Positions 28,649-37,078 of a stretch of 64,000 bases of DNA are shown in pieces. The stretch comes from Frigidibacter sp. (lineage in GTDB: Bacteria > Pseudomonadota > Alphaproteobacteria > Rhodobacterales > Rhodobacteraceae). Each line of letters begins with the position of its first letter. Positions within the stretch are counted from its first letter, which is position 1. The notes beneath the pieces are model-generated. The model saw only the letters and a program-made list of their open reading frames with translations, made no database searches and was not told the DNA's origin. Position numbers and translations under genes: made by a program. The DNA is taken from the NCBI RefSeq assembly GCF_030695035.1, contig NZ_JAUYTT010000008.1, positions 124,001 through 188,000 of the forward strand, given 5' to 3'.

Positions 28649-29847
28649 TGTGGCGTTCCATTGCATCGAATTTCCTGACGCTGGCCATTGTGCTGCTGAT
28701 CGCGGCGGGCGGCGTTGTCGCCTGGGGGCAGCGGCAGTTCACGCAGCCGGGGCCGCTGAGCCAAGCGGTGTGTCTGCGGGTGGAGCAAGGGTCGAGCCTG
28801 CGCAGGGTTTCGGACAACCTTGAAGCGCAGGGCGCGATCACCTCGGGCTATGTGTTTCGCGTCGGCGCGGATTACACCGAGCGGGCGGACCAGCTGAAGT
28901 TCGGCTCCTACCTCATCACCCCGAATGCCTCGATGACCGAGATCGTGGATGCGATCACCAAGGGCGGGCAATCGACCTGCGGGACCGAGATCAACTACCG
29001 GATCGGGGTGCTGGTGGCCGAGGTGCTGGTGCGCGAGCTGGACCCCGAGACCAACCGTTATGTGGAAGTGGCGAAGTTCGATCCGGCGGTGACGGCGGCC
29101 CCGGAAGCCTATGTGAACATTGCGGAAAGTACCGATGTGCGGTTCCGCGTGACGCTGGCGGAGGGCGCGACGAGCTGGCAGGTGGTCGAGGCGCTGAAGC
29201 GGGCGGAGTTCCTGCAAGGCGAGCTGGGCGATGTGCCGCCCGAGGGCTCGCTGGCGCCGGACAGCTATGAGGTGACGCGGGGCACCGCGCGGCAGACCGT
29301 GCTCGATGAGATGGCGCGGCGGCAGGCGGCGGCGCTGGAGGAGTTGTGGGCGAGCCGGGTTGAGGGGCTGCCTTATGAGACGCCGGAAGAGGCGTTGATC
29401 ATGGCATCCTTGATCGAGAAGGAAACCGGGGTTGCGTCGGAGCGGCGGCGGGTGGCGAGCGTGTTCGTAAACCGGCTGCGGCAGGGGATGCGGCTGCAGA
29501 CGGACCCGGCGGTGATCTATGGAATTACCAATGGCCAAGGGGCCTTGGGCCGCGGGCTGCGGCAGAGCGAGCTGCGCCGCGAGACGCCGTTCAACACCTA
29601 TGTGATCGATGCGCTGCCGCCTTCGCCGATTGCCAATCCGGGGCGCGAGTCGATTGCGGCGGCGCTGGACCCGGAGGAGTCGGATTACCTCTATTTCGTG
29701 GCCGATGGCACTGGGGGCCATGCGTTCGGGCGCACGCTGGACGAGCATAACCAGAACGTGGCGCGCTGGCGCGAGATCGAGCGGCAGCAGGGCGAGCAGG
29801 CGGTGCCGCAGACGGTGCAGCCGGCGGAGGCTCCGCCCGCAGACTGA
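28648..29847 (+). CDS. mltG: Endolytic murein transglycosylase MltG
   Basis: 399 residues. N-terminal membrane helix (7-26), a LysM-like region (CLRVEQGSSLRRVSDNLEAQGAI), then the YceG catalytic domain with the essential glutamate E257 in ASLIEKETG and downstream FVNRLRQGMRLQTDPAVIYG and TYVIDALPPSPIANPG. Cleaves nascent glycan strands in the periplasm. Coupled to fabF by a one-base overlap, as in many alphaproteobacteria. A terminator follows. Confidence 0.95.
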   Translation: MWRSIASNFLTLAIVLLIAAGGVVAWGQRQFTQPGPLSQAVCLRVEQGSSLRRVSDNLEAQGAITSGYVFRVGADYTERADQLKFGSYLITPNASMTEIVDAITKGGQSTCGTEINYRIGVLVAEVLVRELDPETNRYVEVAKFDPAVTAAPEAYVNIAESTDVRFRVTLAEGATSWQVVEALKRAEFLQGELGDVPPEGSLAPDSYEVTRGTARQTVLDEMARRQAAALEELWASRVEGLPYETPEEALIMASLIEKETGVASERRRVASVFVNRLRQGMRLQTDPAVIYGITNGQGALGRGLRQSELRRETPFNTYVIDALPPSPIANPGRESIAAALDPEESDYLYFVADGTGGHAFGRTLDEHNQNVARWREIERQQGEQAVPQTVQPAEAPPAD

Positions 29848-29878
29848 CGAACGTATTGGCGTTAACTATTGCGAAAAC

Positions 29879-29918
29879 GGAAAACCCCGCCAGATCAACG
29901 GTCTGCGCGGGGTTTTTA
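29879..29918 (+). terminator. Rho-independent terminator of fabF-mltG
   Basis: The stem AAACCCCGC...AGA / TCTG...GCGGGGTTT with a small mismatch is followed by T5, 32 bases after the mltG stop. It isolates the GTA cluster from upstream transcription. Confidence 0.85.
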
Positions 29919-29934
29919 ATGTATCACATGAAGA

Positions 29935-30011
29935 TCCGTTAACGGACCGTTCGGCCAAGCCCTTGATCGCAAACGAGAAAACTTGACTCGGCGCCCGGTC
30001 TGTGGCATCAC
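29935..30011 (+). promoter_or_regulatory. Candidate GTA promoter region with palindrome
   Basis: After the mltG terminator come a perfect 12-bp palindrome TCCGTTAACGGA (29935-29946) and a -35-like TTGACT (29983-29988); the matching -10 around 30006-30011 (CATCAC) is poor, as expected for a promoter that needs an activator. In R. capsulatus the cluster is driven from one promoter ahead of g1 by GafA; binding here is inference. Confidence 0.4.
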
Positions 30012-30112
30012 TTGTGACATGCTAGAAGAAGTGGGCGAGCGGCGAGGGGGCAACCCGGCGCCGCTTTTTCATTTCTCTCGTGCGGACGGCATGAGAGGGG
30101 CGCACCGACCAC

Positions 30113-30436
30113 ATGACACTGATCTTTCCCGCAGGGGATACGGCTCCGAAGCATCTGCTTGAGGAGACCTTGGAGCATTTTGACGATGCGGCGCGCAGCC
30201 TGGGCTGGGTGATCCGCGAGATCAAGATTGGCAATTACCAGAAGGCCAAGGAGGCGGCGGTTTCGGTCCGTGACCTGAGATCGGCCTTCCAGATGGCGAT
30301 GGAAGAAAGGACGCGCGTTGAAAAGCTTGGACGCCAGACCGCAGGGATCGTTCACGACTATGCGCTCGACTTCGACGCTGCACGCGCTGAAATCGGGCGC
30401 CGCCTGGCTCGCCTGCGCGAGGCCGGAACAGATTGA
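30113..30436 (+). CDS. g1: GTA small terminase, g1
   Basis: 107 residues. MTLIFPAGDTAPKHLLEETLEHFDDAARSLGWVIREIKIG... is the gp1 sequence type of RcGTA, a small terminase subunit that lacks the sequence-specific DNA binding part of phage TerS, which fits the unspecific packaging of host DNA. Mostly helical. It overlaps the start of g2. The ribosome binding site (GAGAGG) is far from the ATG. Confidence 0.88.
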   Translation: MTLIFPAGDTAPKHLLEETLEHFDDAARSLGWVIREIKIGNYQKAKEAAVSVRDLRSAFQMAMEERTRVEKLGRQTAGIVHDYALDFDAARAEIGRRLARLREAGTD

Positions 30437-31730
30437 CGAATTTCTGAACGGGCTGGGGGACGGGGCCTTGATGGCGCTGCCCTGGCTGTTCGAGTTCTGG
30501 GCGCTGCCGCATCAGTTGCCGCCCGAGGGGGCCTGGAAGACCTGGGTGATCATGGGCGGGCGCGGCGCGGGCAAGACCCGGGCCGGGGCCGAATGGGTGC
30601 GGATGCAGGTGGAGGGGCCGCGGCCGCTGGATGCCGGGCGCGCCAAGCGGGTGGCGCTGGTGGGCGAGACCTTCGATCAGGTGCGCGACGTGATGGTGTT
30701 CGGGGATAGCGGGATTCTGGCGTGCTCGCCCCCCGACCGGCGCCCCGAATGGGAGGCGACGCGGCGGCGGCTGGTCTGGCCGAATGGCGCGGTGGCGACG
30801 GTCTATTCGGCGCAGGAGCCGGACAGCCTGCGCGGGCCGCAATTCGATGCGGCCTGGGTTGATGAGCTGGCGAAGTGGAAGAAGGGCGGCGAGGTCTGGG
30901 ACATGCTGCAGTTTGCGCTGCGCCTTGGCTCGCATCCGCAGCAGGTGGTGACGACGACGCCGAAGAACGTGTCGGTGCTGAAGGCGATCCTGAAGAACCC
31001 CTCGACGGTGATGACCCATGCGCCGACCGAGGCGAACCGGGCCTATCTGGCCGCGTCGTTCCTTGAAGAGGTGCGCAGCCGCTATGCCGGGACGCGGACC
31101 GGGCGGCAGGAGCTGGACGGGGTGCTGCTGGAGGATGTGGAGGGCGCGCTGTGGACGACCGCTGGCATCGAGGCGGCGCGGCGGGACGGGGCGCCGAAGC
31201 TGGACCGGGTGGTGGTGGCGGTGGACCCGCCGGTGACGGGGCATGCCGGGTCGGACGAATGCGGCATCGTGGTGGTGGGGATCGAGCAGGCGGGGGCGCC
31301 GAAGGACTGGCGCGCCTGGGTGCTGGAGGATTGCAGCCTGCGCGCCGCCGCCCCTGGGCAATGGGCCGAGGTGGCGCTGGCGGCGATGGCGCGGCACGGG
31401 GCCGACCGGCTGGTAGCCGAGGTCAATCAGGGCGGTGATCTGGTGGCCGAGGTGATCCGGCAGATCGACCCGCTGGTGCCCCTGAAGATGGTGCGCGCGA
31501 GCCGCGGCAAGGCGGCGCGGGCCGAGCCCATCGCCGCGCTGTACGAGCAGGGGCGGGTGCATCACCTGCGCGGGCTGGGTACGCTGGAGGACCAGATGTG
31601 CCGCATGAGCCTGCGCGGCTATGAGGGGCGCGGCAGCCCCGACCGGGTGGATGCGCTGGTCTGGGCGCTGCACGAGCTGATGATCGCGCCGGCGGCGCAA
31701 TACCGGCGGCCGCAGGTGCGGGGGCTTTAG
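30318..31730 (+). CDS. g2: GTA large terminase, g2
   Basis: About 470 residues. Packaging motor: ATPase domain with Walker A GGRGAGKT (80-87) and Walker B-like FDAAWVDELAKWK, then an RNase H-type nuclease domain (VVVAVDPPVTG; CGIVVVGIEQAG; DRVDALVWALHEL). I use the TTG at 30318 because AAAGGA lies 6 bases upstream; ATG at 30360 is an alternative. Either way it starts inside g1, implying coupled translation. Confidence 0.95.
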   Translation: MKSLDARPQGSFTTMRSTSTLHALKSGAAWLACARPEQIDEFLNGLGDGALMALPWLFEFWALPHQLPPEGAWKTWVIMGGRGAGKTRAGAEWVRMQVEGPRPLDAGRAKRVALVGETFDQVRDVMVFGDSGILACSPPDRRPEWEATRRRLVWPNGAVATVYSAQEPDSLRGPQFDAAWVDELAKWKKGGEVWDMLQFALRLGSHPQQVVTTTPKNVSVLKAILKNPSTVMTHAPTEANRAYLAASFLEEVRSRYAGTRTGRQELDGVLLEDVEGALWTTAGIEAARRDGAPKLDRVVVAVDPPVTGHAGSDECGIVVVGIEQAGAPKDWRAWVLEDCSLRAAAPGQWAEVALAAMARHGADRLVAEVNQGGDLVAEVIRQIDPLVPLKMVRASRGKAARAEPIAALYEQGRVHHLRGLGTLEDQMCRMSLRGYEGRGSPDRVDALVWALHELMIAPAAQYRRPQVRGL

Positions 31731-31770
31731 CCTTTGTAGGCCGGGCGGCAACCAGTTTCAGGAGATCGAC

Positions 31771-32973
31771 ATGGTGTTTGACTTTTTCCGGCGTTCCGGG
31801 ACTGGCGGAGCTTTGCCTGCGGTGCCAGAGGCGAAGGCCTCGGCCACCGGGCGGGTGGTGGCCTGGGGTGTGGCGGGATCGGGCCGCGTGGCCTGGAGCG
31901 CGCGGGATACCGCGACGCTGACGCGGATCGGGTTTACCGGCAACCCGGTGGGCTTTCGCTGCGTGAAGCTGGTGGCCGAGGCGGCGGCGGCGGTGCCGCT
32001 GCTGTGCCAGGATGCCGATTGCCGCTATGAGGCGCATCCGATGCTGGAGCTGATCCGGCGCCCGAACCCGCTGCAGGGCCGGGCGGAATTGCTCGAGGCG
32101 CTTTATGGCCAGATGCTGCTGTCGGGGAACGGGTATCTGGAGGCGGTGGGCGGCGGCGAGGCGCTGTTGCCGGGCGAGCTGCATGTGCTGCGGTCGGACC
32201 GGATGAGCATCGTGCCGGGGGCGGATGGCTGGCCGGTGGCCTATGATTACACCGTCGGGGCGCGCAAGCACCGGTTCGACATGACCGGCGAGCCGGACCC
32301 GATCTGCCATATCCGCAGCTTCCATCCGCAGGATGACCATTACGGGCTGAGCCCCATGCAGGCGGCGGCGGTGGCGGTGGATGTGCATAACAGCGCCAGC
32401 GCCTGGTCGAAGGCGCTGCTGGACAATGCGGCGCGCCCCTCGGGCGCCATCGTCTACAAGGGCGCGGATGGGCAGGGGCAGCTGTCGGCGGACCAGTATG
32501 ACCGGCTGGTGAGCGAGATGGAGATGCACCATCAGGGCGCGCGCAATGCCGGGCGGCCGATGCTGCTGGAAGGGGGGCTGGACTGGAAGCCGATGGGGTT
32601 CTCGCCGTCCGACATGGAGTTCCAGAAGACCAAGGAGGCGGCGGCGCGCGAGATCGCGCTGGCCTTCGGGGTGCCGCCGATGCTGCTGGGGATACCGGGG
32701 GATGCGACCTACGCGAATTACCAGGAGGCGCACCGGGCGTTCTATCGGCTGACGGTGCTGCCGCTGGCGACGCGGGTGACGGCGGCGATCAGCCATTGGC
32801 TGTCAGGCTTTGCCGGGGCAGCGGTGGAACTGCGGCCGGACCCCGACCAGATCCCGGCGCTGGCGGCCGAGCGCGACCAGCTGTGGCAGCGGGTCGGCGA
32901 GGCGCTGTTCCTGAGCGATGCGGAAAAGCGCAGCCTGCTGGGGCTGCCGCCGCTGGCGCTGGATGGCGCGTGA
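31771..32973 (+). CDS. g3: GTA portal protein, g3
   Basis: 400 residues, HK97-type portal. Typical stretches: TGNPVGFRCVKLVAEAAAAVPL, HPMLELIRRPNPLQGRAELLEALYGQMLLSGNGYLE, HIRSFHPQDDHYGLSPMQAAA and REIALAFGVPPMLLGIPGDATYANYQEA. Forms the dodecameric ring at the DNA entry vertex. The 40-base gap after g2 has an RBS (CAGGAG) for this start. The stop overlaps g3.5 (TGATG). Confidence 0.95.
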   Translation: MVFDFFRRSGTGGALPAVPEAKASATGRVVAWGVAGSGRVAWSARDTATLTRIGFTGNPVGFRCVKLVAEAAAAVPLLCQDADCRYEAHPMLELIRRPNPLQGRAELLEALYGQMLLSGNGYLEAVGGGEALLPGELHVLRSDRMSIVPGADGWPVAYDYTVGARKHRFDMTGEPDPICHIRSFHPQDDHYGLSPMQAAAVAVDVHNSASAWSKALLDNAARPSGAIVYKGADGQGQLSADQYDRLVSEMEMHHQGARNAGRPMLLEGGLDWKPMGFSPSDMEFQKTKEAAAREIALAFGVPPMLLGIPGDATYANYQEAHRAFYRLTVLPLATRVTAAISHWLSGFAGAAVELRPDPDQIPALAAERDQLWQRVGEALFLSDAEKRSLLGLPPLALDGA

Positions 32974-33206
32974 TGGACGGCGAGGGCTCGCGCTATCTGA
33001 AGGCGCCGTTCGAGGTGCATGAGCAGCGGTTCGAGGCGACCGAGCGGATCATGGCGCTGCAGTTTGCCGGCGTCGAGAAGCGGCTGGAGCGGATCGAGGC
33101 GATGATCGAAGGGCTCGAGCGGCGGCTGTGGATGACGGTCTATGGCGTGGTCGGGGTGATCCTGACCCAGGCGGTGCAATCGGTGCTGGATTACAGCCCG
33201 AAGTGA
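32973..33206 (+). CDS. g3.5: GTA small head-associated protein, g3.5
   Basis: 77 residues: a charged amphipathic N-terminal part (FEVHEQRFEATERIMALQFAGVEKRLERIEAMIEGLERRL, likely coiled coil) and a C-terminal membrane-like helix (MTVYGVVGVILTQAVQSVL). Corresponds in position and size to the small ORF g3.5 of RcGTA-type clusters. Starts within the g3 stop codon. Function not firmly known. Confidence 0.8.
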   Translation: MDGEGSRYLKAPFEVHEQRFEATERIMALQFAGVEKRLERIEAMIEGLERRLWMTVYGVVGVILTQAVQSVLDYSPK

Positions 33207-33217
33207 GGAAACCAAGG

Positions 33218-33766
33218 ATGCGAACGCAATTCGGGCTGGAAACCAAGCTGTGCCGGCTGGGCGGGGATGTGAGCGTGACGGACGGGACTGTCATCGCCGG
33301 CTATGCCTCGGTCTTCGGGGCGGTGGATCAGGGCGGCGATGTGGTGGAGCCGGGGGCTTATGGCGCGAGTCTGGCGCGGCTCGCGGCCTCTGGCGGGCGG
33401 GTGAAGATGCTGTGGCAGCATGATCCGGCCGCGCCCATCGGCGTGTGGGACGAGGTGCGCGAGGATGGGCGCGGGCTGTGGGTCAGCGGGCGGCTGCTGA
33501 CCGACGTGGCGCAGGGGCGCGAGGCGGCGGCACTGATCGCGGCGGGAGCGATTGACGGGCTGTCGATCGGCTATCGCACTGTCACCGCCGCCAAGGATGC
33601 GGGCGGGCGGCGGCGGCTGAAGGTGCTGGAGCTGTGGGAGGTGTCGCTGGTGACCTTCCCGATGCTGCCGGAGGCGCGGGTGGCGGAAGCCAAGAGCACC
33701 GGGGATGAGTGGCGCGCGCTGACCGATGCGCTGGACCGGGCGCGGGCAGAACTGGCGCAGCGCTGA
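33218..33766 (+). CDS. g4: GTA prohead protease, g4
   Basis: 182 residues, HK97 prohead protease family. Start region GYASVFGAVDQGGDVVEPGAY, catalytic candidates H in MLWQHDPAAPIG and S in IDGLSIGYRTV, then LWEVSLVTFPMLPEA. Removes the N-terminal scaffold part of the capsid protein during head maturation. RBS GAGGAA is 7 bases before ATG 33218. Confidence 0.94.
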   Translation: MRTQFGLETKLCRLGGDVSVTDGTVIAGYASVFGAVDQGGDVVEPGAYGASLARLAASGGRVKMLWQHDPAAPIGVWDEVREDGRGLWVSGRLLTDVAQGREAAALIAAGAIDGLSIGYRTVTAAKDAGGRRRLKVLELWEVSLVTFPMLPEARVAEAKSTGDEWRALTDALDRARAELAQR

Positions 33767-33794
33767 CGGGCGGCGCCTGGGCGGGATGCCGGGA

Positions 33795-33819
33795 CGGTCC
33801 GCGCGGGCGGTGCGGACCG
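33795..33819 (+). other. Hairpin between g4 and g5
   Basis: A perfect 8-bp stem CGGTCCGC / GCGGACCG around a 9-base loop in the 105-base gap before the capsid gene; no T-run follows. May act as an RNA processing or stability element. Confidence 0.45.
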
Positions 33820-33871
33820 GACGAGTGAGGGGACTGCCGGCGGCGGGACCGATAAATCCAAGGGTGAAACG

Positions 33872-35077
33872 ATGACCAAGACCGAGACGATGTCTGGGGC
33901 CGGCGGAGCCATGCCCGCTGAGCCCGTCACTGAGGCGACGGCGGCGCTGACCGGGTTCCTGAGCGAACTTCGGGGCTTTCGGACCGAGATGAAATGCAGG
34001 CTTCAACAACAGGAAGAGCGACTGACCATGCTGGATCGCAAGAACTACTCCCCCCTGTCCCCCTCGCGCCCGGCGCTGTCGGCCGCGGTACAGGACGAGG
34101 TGCCGCACGCCAAGGCATTCGCCGCCTACCTGCGCTGCGGCGATGATGACGGGCTGCGCAATCTGCAGCTGGAAGGCAAGGCGCTGAACAGCCAGGTTGC
34201 GGCCGAGGGCGGCTATCTGGTCGATCCGGTCACGTCCGAAACCATCCGCGGCGTGCTGAAGGCGACCTCGTCGCTGCGCCAGGTGGCGAGTGTCGTCAAT
34301 GTCGAAGCGACGAGCTTCGATGTGCTGGTCGATCACACCGACATGGGCTCTGGCTGGGCCAGCGAGACCGCCACGCTGACCGAGACCACCACGCCGCAGA
34401 TCGACCGCATCAGCATTCCGCTGCACGAGCTGTCGGCGATGCCGAAGGCCAGCCAGCGTCTGCTGGATGACAGCGCGTTTGACATCGAAAGCTGGCTGGC
34501 TAACCGCATTGCCGACAAGTTCGCCCGTGCCGAGGCTGCGGCTTTCGTTTCGGGCGATGGCGCCGACAAGCCCAAGGGCTTCCTGACCCATACCAAGGTG
34601 GCCGATGCCTCCTGGGCCTGGGGCAGCCTTGGCTATGTGGCGACGGGCGCCGCGGGTGATTTCGCCTCGCTGAACGCCAGCGATGCCATCGTCGATCTGG
34701 TCTATGCGCTGGAGGCGGAATACCGCGCCAATGCAACCTTCGTGATGAATTCGAAGACCGCCGGCGCGGTGCGCAAGATGAAGGATGCCGATGGCCGCTT
34801 CCTGTGGTCGGACGGGCTGCAGGCGGGCGAGCCGGCGCGGCTGATGGGCTATCCGGTGCTGATCGCCGAGGACATGCCCGATATCGCCGCCAATGCCTAT
34901 GCCATCGCCTTCGGCGATTTCAAGAACGGCTACACCATTGCCGAGCGCCCGGACCTGCGCATCCTGCGCGACCCGTTCTCGGCCAAGCCGCATGTGCTGT
35001 TCTACGCCTCCAAGCGCGTCGGCGGCGACGTGTCGGATTTCGCGGCGATCAAGCTGCTGAAGTTCGCGCTGTCGTAA
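33872..35077 (+). CDS. g5: GTA major capsid protein, g5
   Basis: 401 residues, HK97 fold. An N-terminal delta/scaffold domain (residues 1-~118, helical, containing FLSELRGFRTEMKCRLQQQEERL) would be removed near KALNSQVAAEGGYLVDP, which begins the mature shell protein. Shell motifs: ETTTPQIDRISIPLHELSAMPKASQRLLDDSAFDIESWLANRIADKFARAEA and a C-terminal DLRILRDPFSAKPHVLFYASKRVGGDV. One of the most abundant particle proteins; its gene is flanked by hairpins on both sides. Confidence 0.97.
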   Translation: MTKTETMSGAGGAMPAEPVTEATAALTGFLSELRGFRTEMKCRLQQQEERLTMLDRKNYSPLSPSRPALSAAVQDEVPHAKAFAAYLRCGDDDGLRNLQLEGKALNSQVAAEGGYLVDPVTSETIRGVLKATSSLRQVASVVNVEATSFDVLVDHTDMGSGWASETATLTETTTPQIDRISIPLHELSAMPKASQRLLDDSAFDIESWLANRIADKFARAEAAAFVSGDGADKPKGFLTHTKVADASWAWGSLGYVATGAAGDFASLNASDAIVDLVYALEAEYRANATFVMNSKTAGAVRKMKDADGRFLWSDGLQAGEPARLMGYPVLIAEDMPDIAANAYAIAFGDFKNGYTIAERPDLRILRDPFSAKPHVLFYASKRVGGDVSDFAAIKLLKFALS

Positions 35078-35091
35078 GCGGGTGACCAGAT

Positions 35092-35114
35092 CGGCCCGGG
35101 AAACTCCCGGGCCG
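35092..35114 (+). other. Perfect 10-bp hairpin after the capsid gene
   Basis: CGGCCCGGGA / TCCCGGGCCG around a three-base loop, 15 bases after the g5 stop; there is no T-run. A strong block to 3' exonucleases or a partial terminator are both possible. Confidence 0.6.
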
Positions 35115-35230
35115 TAGCGGGCGCGGGCCGGAGCCCACCCTTCCGTCTAGCTGCTCCCTCCGTCCGAGCGGGGGGGTGAAGGGTTCGCGTCCGCTCCTTG
35201 GGGGCGGCAGTTTTTGTGAGGACAGAGCCG

Positions 35231-35839
35231 ATGATGTTGACCGAGCAGACCGTGGTGCCGGTGCAGGCCCTGCCGCTGGCCGAGATGCGTGAGCATCTGC
35301 GCCTTGGCACCGGCTTTGCCGATGATGCCGCGCAGGATGCGATCCTGGAAAGCCACCTACGGGCGGCGCTGGCCGCGATCGAGGGGCGGACGGCGAAGAT
35401 CCTGCTGGCGCGGGAGTTCCTGTGGCAGCTGGAGGGCTGGCGCGAGCTGGATGAGCAAGCACTGCCGGTGGCGCCAGTGATTGCCGTGGCCTCGGTCACC
35501 ATGCGGGACCGGGAGGGCGCGGCGAGCGTCATCGACCCGGGCCGCTGGCGGCTGGTGCGGGATGCGCACCGGCCGCGGATCGTGGCGACGGGGGCGATGC
35601 TGGCGGGGATCCCGCTGGGCGGGACGGCCGAGATCGCCTTCACCGCCGGCTTCGGGCCCGCCTGGGCCGATGTGCCGGTCGATCTGCGGCAGGCAGTGCT
35701 GCTGCTGGCGGCGCAGTATCATGAGCGGCGGCATGAGGCGGGGGTTGCCAGCGCGATGCCGTTTGGGGTGATGGCGCTGATCGAGCGCTGGCGCACGGTG
35801 CGGGTGTTGGGCGGCCGCCCGTCGGGGGCGCGGCCATGA
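35231..35839 (+). CDS. g6: GTA head-tail adaptor, g6
   Basis: 202 residues, of the gp6-like connector type: EMREHLRLGTGFADDAAQDAILESHLRAALAAIEGRTAKILL is the helical core, and VDLRQAVLLLAAQYHERRHE the C-terminal helix. Sits below the portal ring. RBS GAGGACA precedes ATG 35231. The stop overlaps g7 by four bases. Confidence 0.9.
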   Translation: MMLTEQTVVPVQALPLAEMREHLRLGTGFADDAAQDAILESHLRAALAAIEGRTAKILLAREFLWQLEGWRELDEQALPVAPVIAVASVTMRDREGAASVIDPGRWRLVRDAHRPRIVATGAMLAGIPLGGTAEIAFTAGFGPAWADVPVDLRQAVLLLAAQYHERRHEAGVASAMPFGVMALIERWRTVRVLGGRPSGARP

Positions 35840-36174
35840 CGGTTCCGGTCCTGAACCGGCGGCTGGTGCTGGAAGAGATGCAGCGTGTGCCGGATGGTGC
35901 GGGGGGCTTCACCACAGCTTGGAGCGTGCTTGGCACGCTCTGGGCCAGCGTGGTGGCGGGGACCGGGGCAGAGCGGGCGGGGGAGTTCGTGACCCTCTCC
36001 ACCGTGCCCTACCGCATCACGGTGCGCGGCGCGCCGATGGGCGCGGCCTCGCGCCCCCGCCCCGACCAGCGTCTGCGCGACGGTGCCCGGCTGTTCCGCA
36101 TTCTGGCGGTGACCGAGGCGGATGCCCGCGCCGCCTACCTGACCTGTTTTGCCCGCGAGGAGGTGCCGTCATGA
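35836..36174 (+). CDS. g7: GTA head-tail stopper, g7
   Basis: 112 residues, phage head-tail adaptor family (SPP1 gp16-like beta barrel): LNRRLVLEEMQRVPDGAGGFTTAWSVLGTLWASV is the family start. Closes the DNA channel after packaging. Overlaps g6 and g8 by four bases (ATGA). Confidence 0.9.
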   Translation: MTVPVLNRRLVLEEMQRVPDGAGGFTTAWSVLGTLWASVVAGTGAERAGEFVTLSTVPYRITVRGAPMGAASRPRPDQRLRDGARLFRILAVTEADARAAYLTCFAREEVPS

Positions 36175-36578
36175 GCTATGCAAGCGGCGCCGCCCTGCAG
36201 GCGGCGGTGTTCCAGAGGCTGAGCGCGGATGCCGCGCTGGCGGCGCTGATCGGCCCGGCCATTTTTGACGCGGTGCCGCCCGGCACGGTGACGGGCACCT
36301 ATGTCAGCCTCGGCCCGGAAGATGTGCGCGATGCCTCCGACGTCACGGGCGGCGGCGCGCTGCATGAGTTCACCATCAGCATCGTGACCGATGCCTCTGG
36401 CTTTCAGCAGGCCAAGGCGGTGGCGACCGCGGTGTCGGACGCCCTCACCGACGCGCCGCTGACCTTGGTCCGCGGCCATCTGGTCGGGCTCTGGTTCCTC
36501 AAGGCCCGCGCAAGGCGGGTGCAGACCGGCGAGATGCGCCGCATCGACCTCAGCTTTCGCGCCCGCATCGAGGACTGA
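36171..36578 (+). CDS. g8: GTA tail terminator, g8
   Basis: 135 residues, DUF3168 family: ALQAAVFQRLSADAALAALIG..IFDAVPPG..GTYVSLGPEDVRDASD. Forms the ring joining head and tail tube. ATG overlaps the g7 stop. An 86-base gap with a dispersed repeat follows. Confidence 0.9.
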   Translation: MSYASGAALQAAVFQRLSADAALAALIGPAIFDAVPPGTVTGTYVSLGPEDVRDASDVTGGGALHEFTISIVTDASGFQQAKAVATAVSDALTDAPLTLVRGHLVGLWFLKARARRVQTGEMRRIDLSFRARIED

Positions 36579-36584
36579 CCTTTT

Positions 36585-36640
36585 CATCTTCGTTTTGGCG
36601 AAAATATCCCGGGGGTCCGGGGGCAGCGCCCCCGGCCGCC
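36585..36640 (+). repeat. Dispersed intergenic hairpin repeat, copy 3 (in GTA cluster)
   Basis: TTCATCTTCGTTTTGG..AAAATATCCC is followed by the hairpin CCGGGGGC (36617-36624) / GCCCCCGG (36628-36635). Same element as at 26264; sits between g8 and the tail-tube gene g9. Confidence 0.7.
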
Positions 36641-36664
36641 GGCCACATATCCGGAGTGACCCAA

Positions 36665-37078
36665 ATGGCTGCGCAGAACGGCAAAGACCTGCTCATCAAG
36701 CTCGACCTCACCGGGGGCTTGCAATTCGAGACCATCGCGGGCCTGCGCGCCACGCGCATCAGCTTCAACGCCGAGACGGTCGATGTGACCAGCCTCGAGA
36801 GCACCGGCGGTTGGCGCGAGCTGCTGGCGGGGGCGGGGGTGAAGTCGGCCTCGATCTCCGGCTCTGGCATCTTCAAGGACCAGGCGACGGATGAGCGGGC
36901 GCGGCAGATCTTCTTTGACGGCGAGGTGCCGCAGTTCCAGGTGATCATCCCCGATTTCGGCATCGTGCAGGGGCCGTTCCAGATCACCGCGATCGAATAT
37001 GCCGGCAGCCATAATGGCGAGGCGAGCTATGAGCTGTCGCTGGCCTCGGCGGGCGTTCTCAGCTTCGTGGCGCTGTGA
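36665..37078 (+). CDS. g9: GTA tail tube protein, g9
   Basis: 137 residues, major tail protein of the TP901-1/GTA type: AAQNGKDLLIKLDL...FETIAGLRATRISFNAETVDVTSLES..GWRELLAGAGVKSASISGSGIFKD. Builds the short tail tube. ATG 36665 follows GGAGTG; a GTG at 36656 is also possible. The stop overlaps g10 (TGATG). Confidence 0.92.
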   Translation: MAAQNGKDLLIKLDLTGGLQFETIAGLRATRISFNAETVDVTSLESTGGWRELLAGAGVKSASISGSGIFKDQATDERARQIFFDGEVPQFQVIIPDFGIVQGPFQITAIEYAGSHNGEASYELSLASAGVLSFVAL

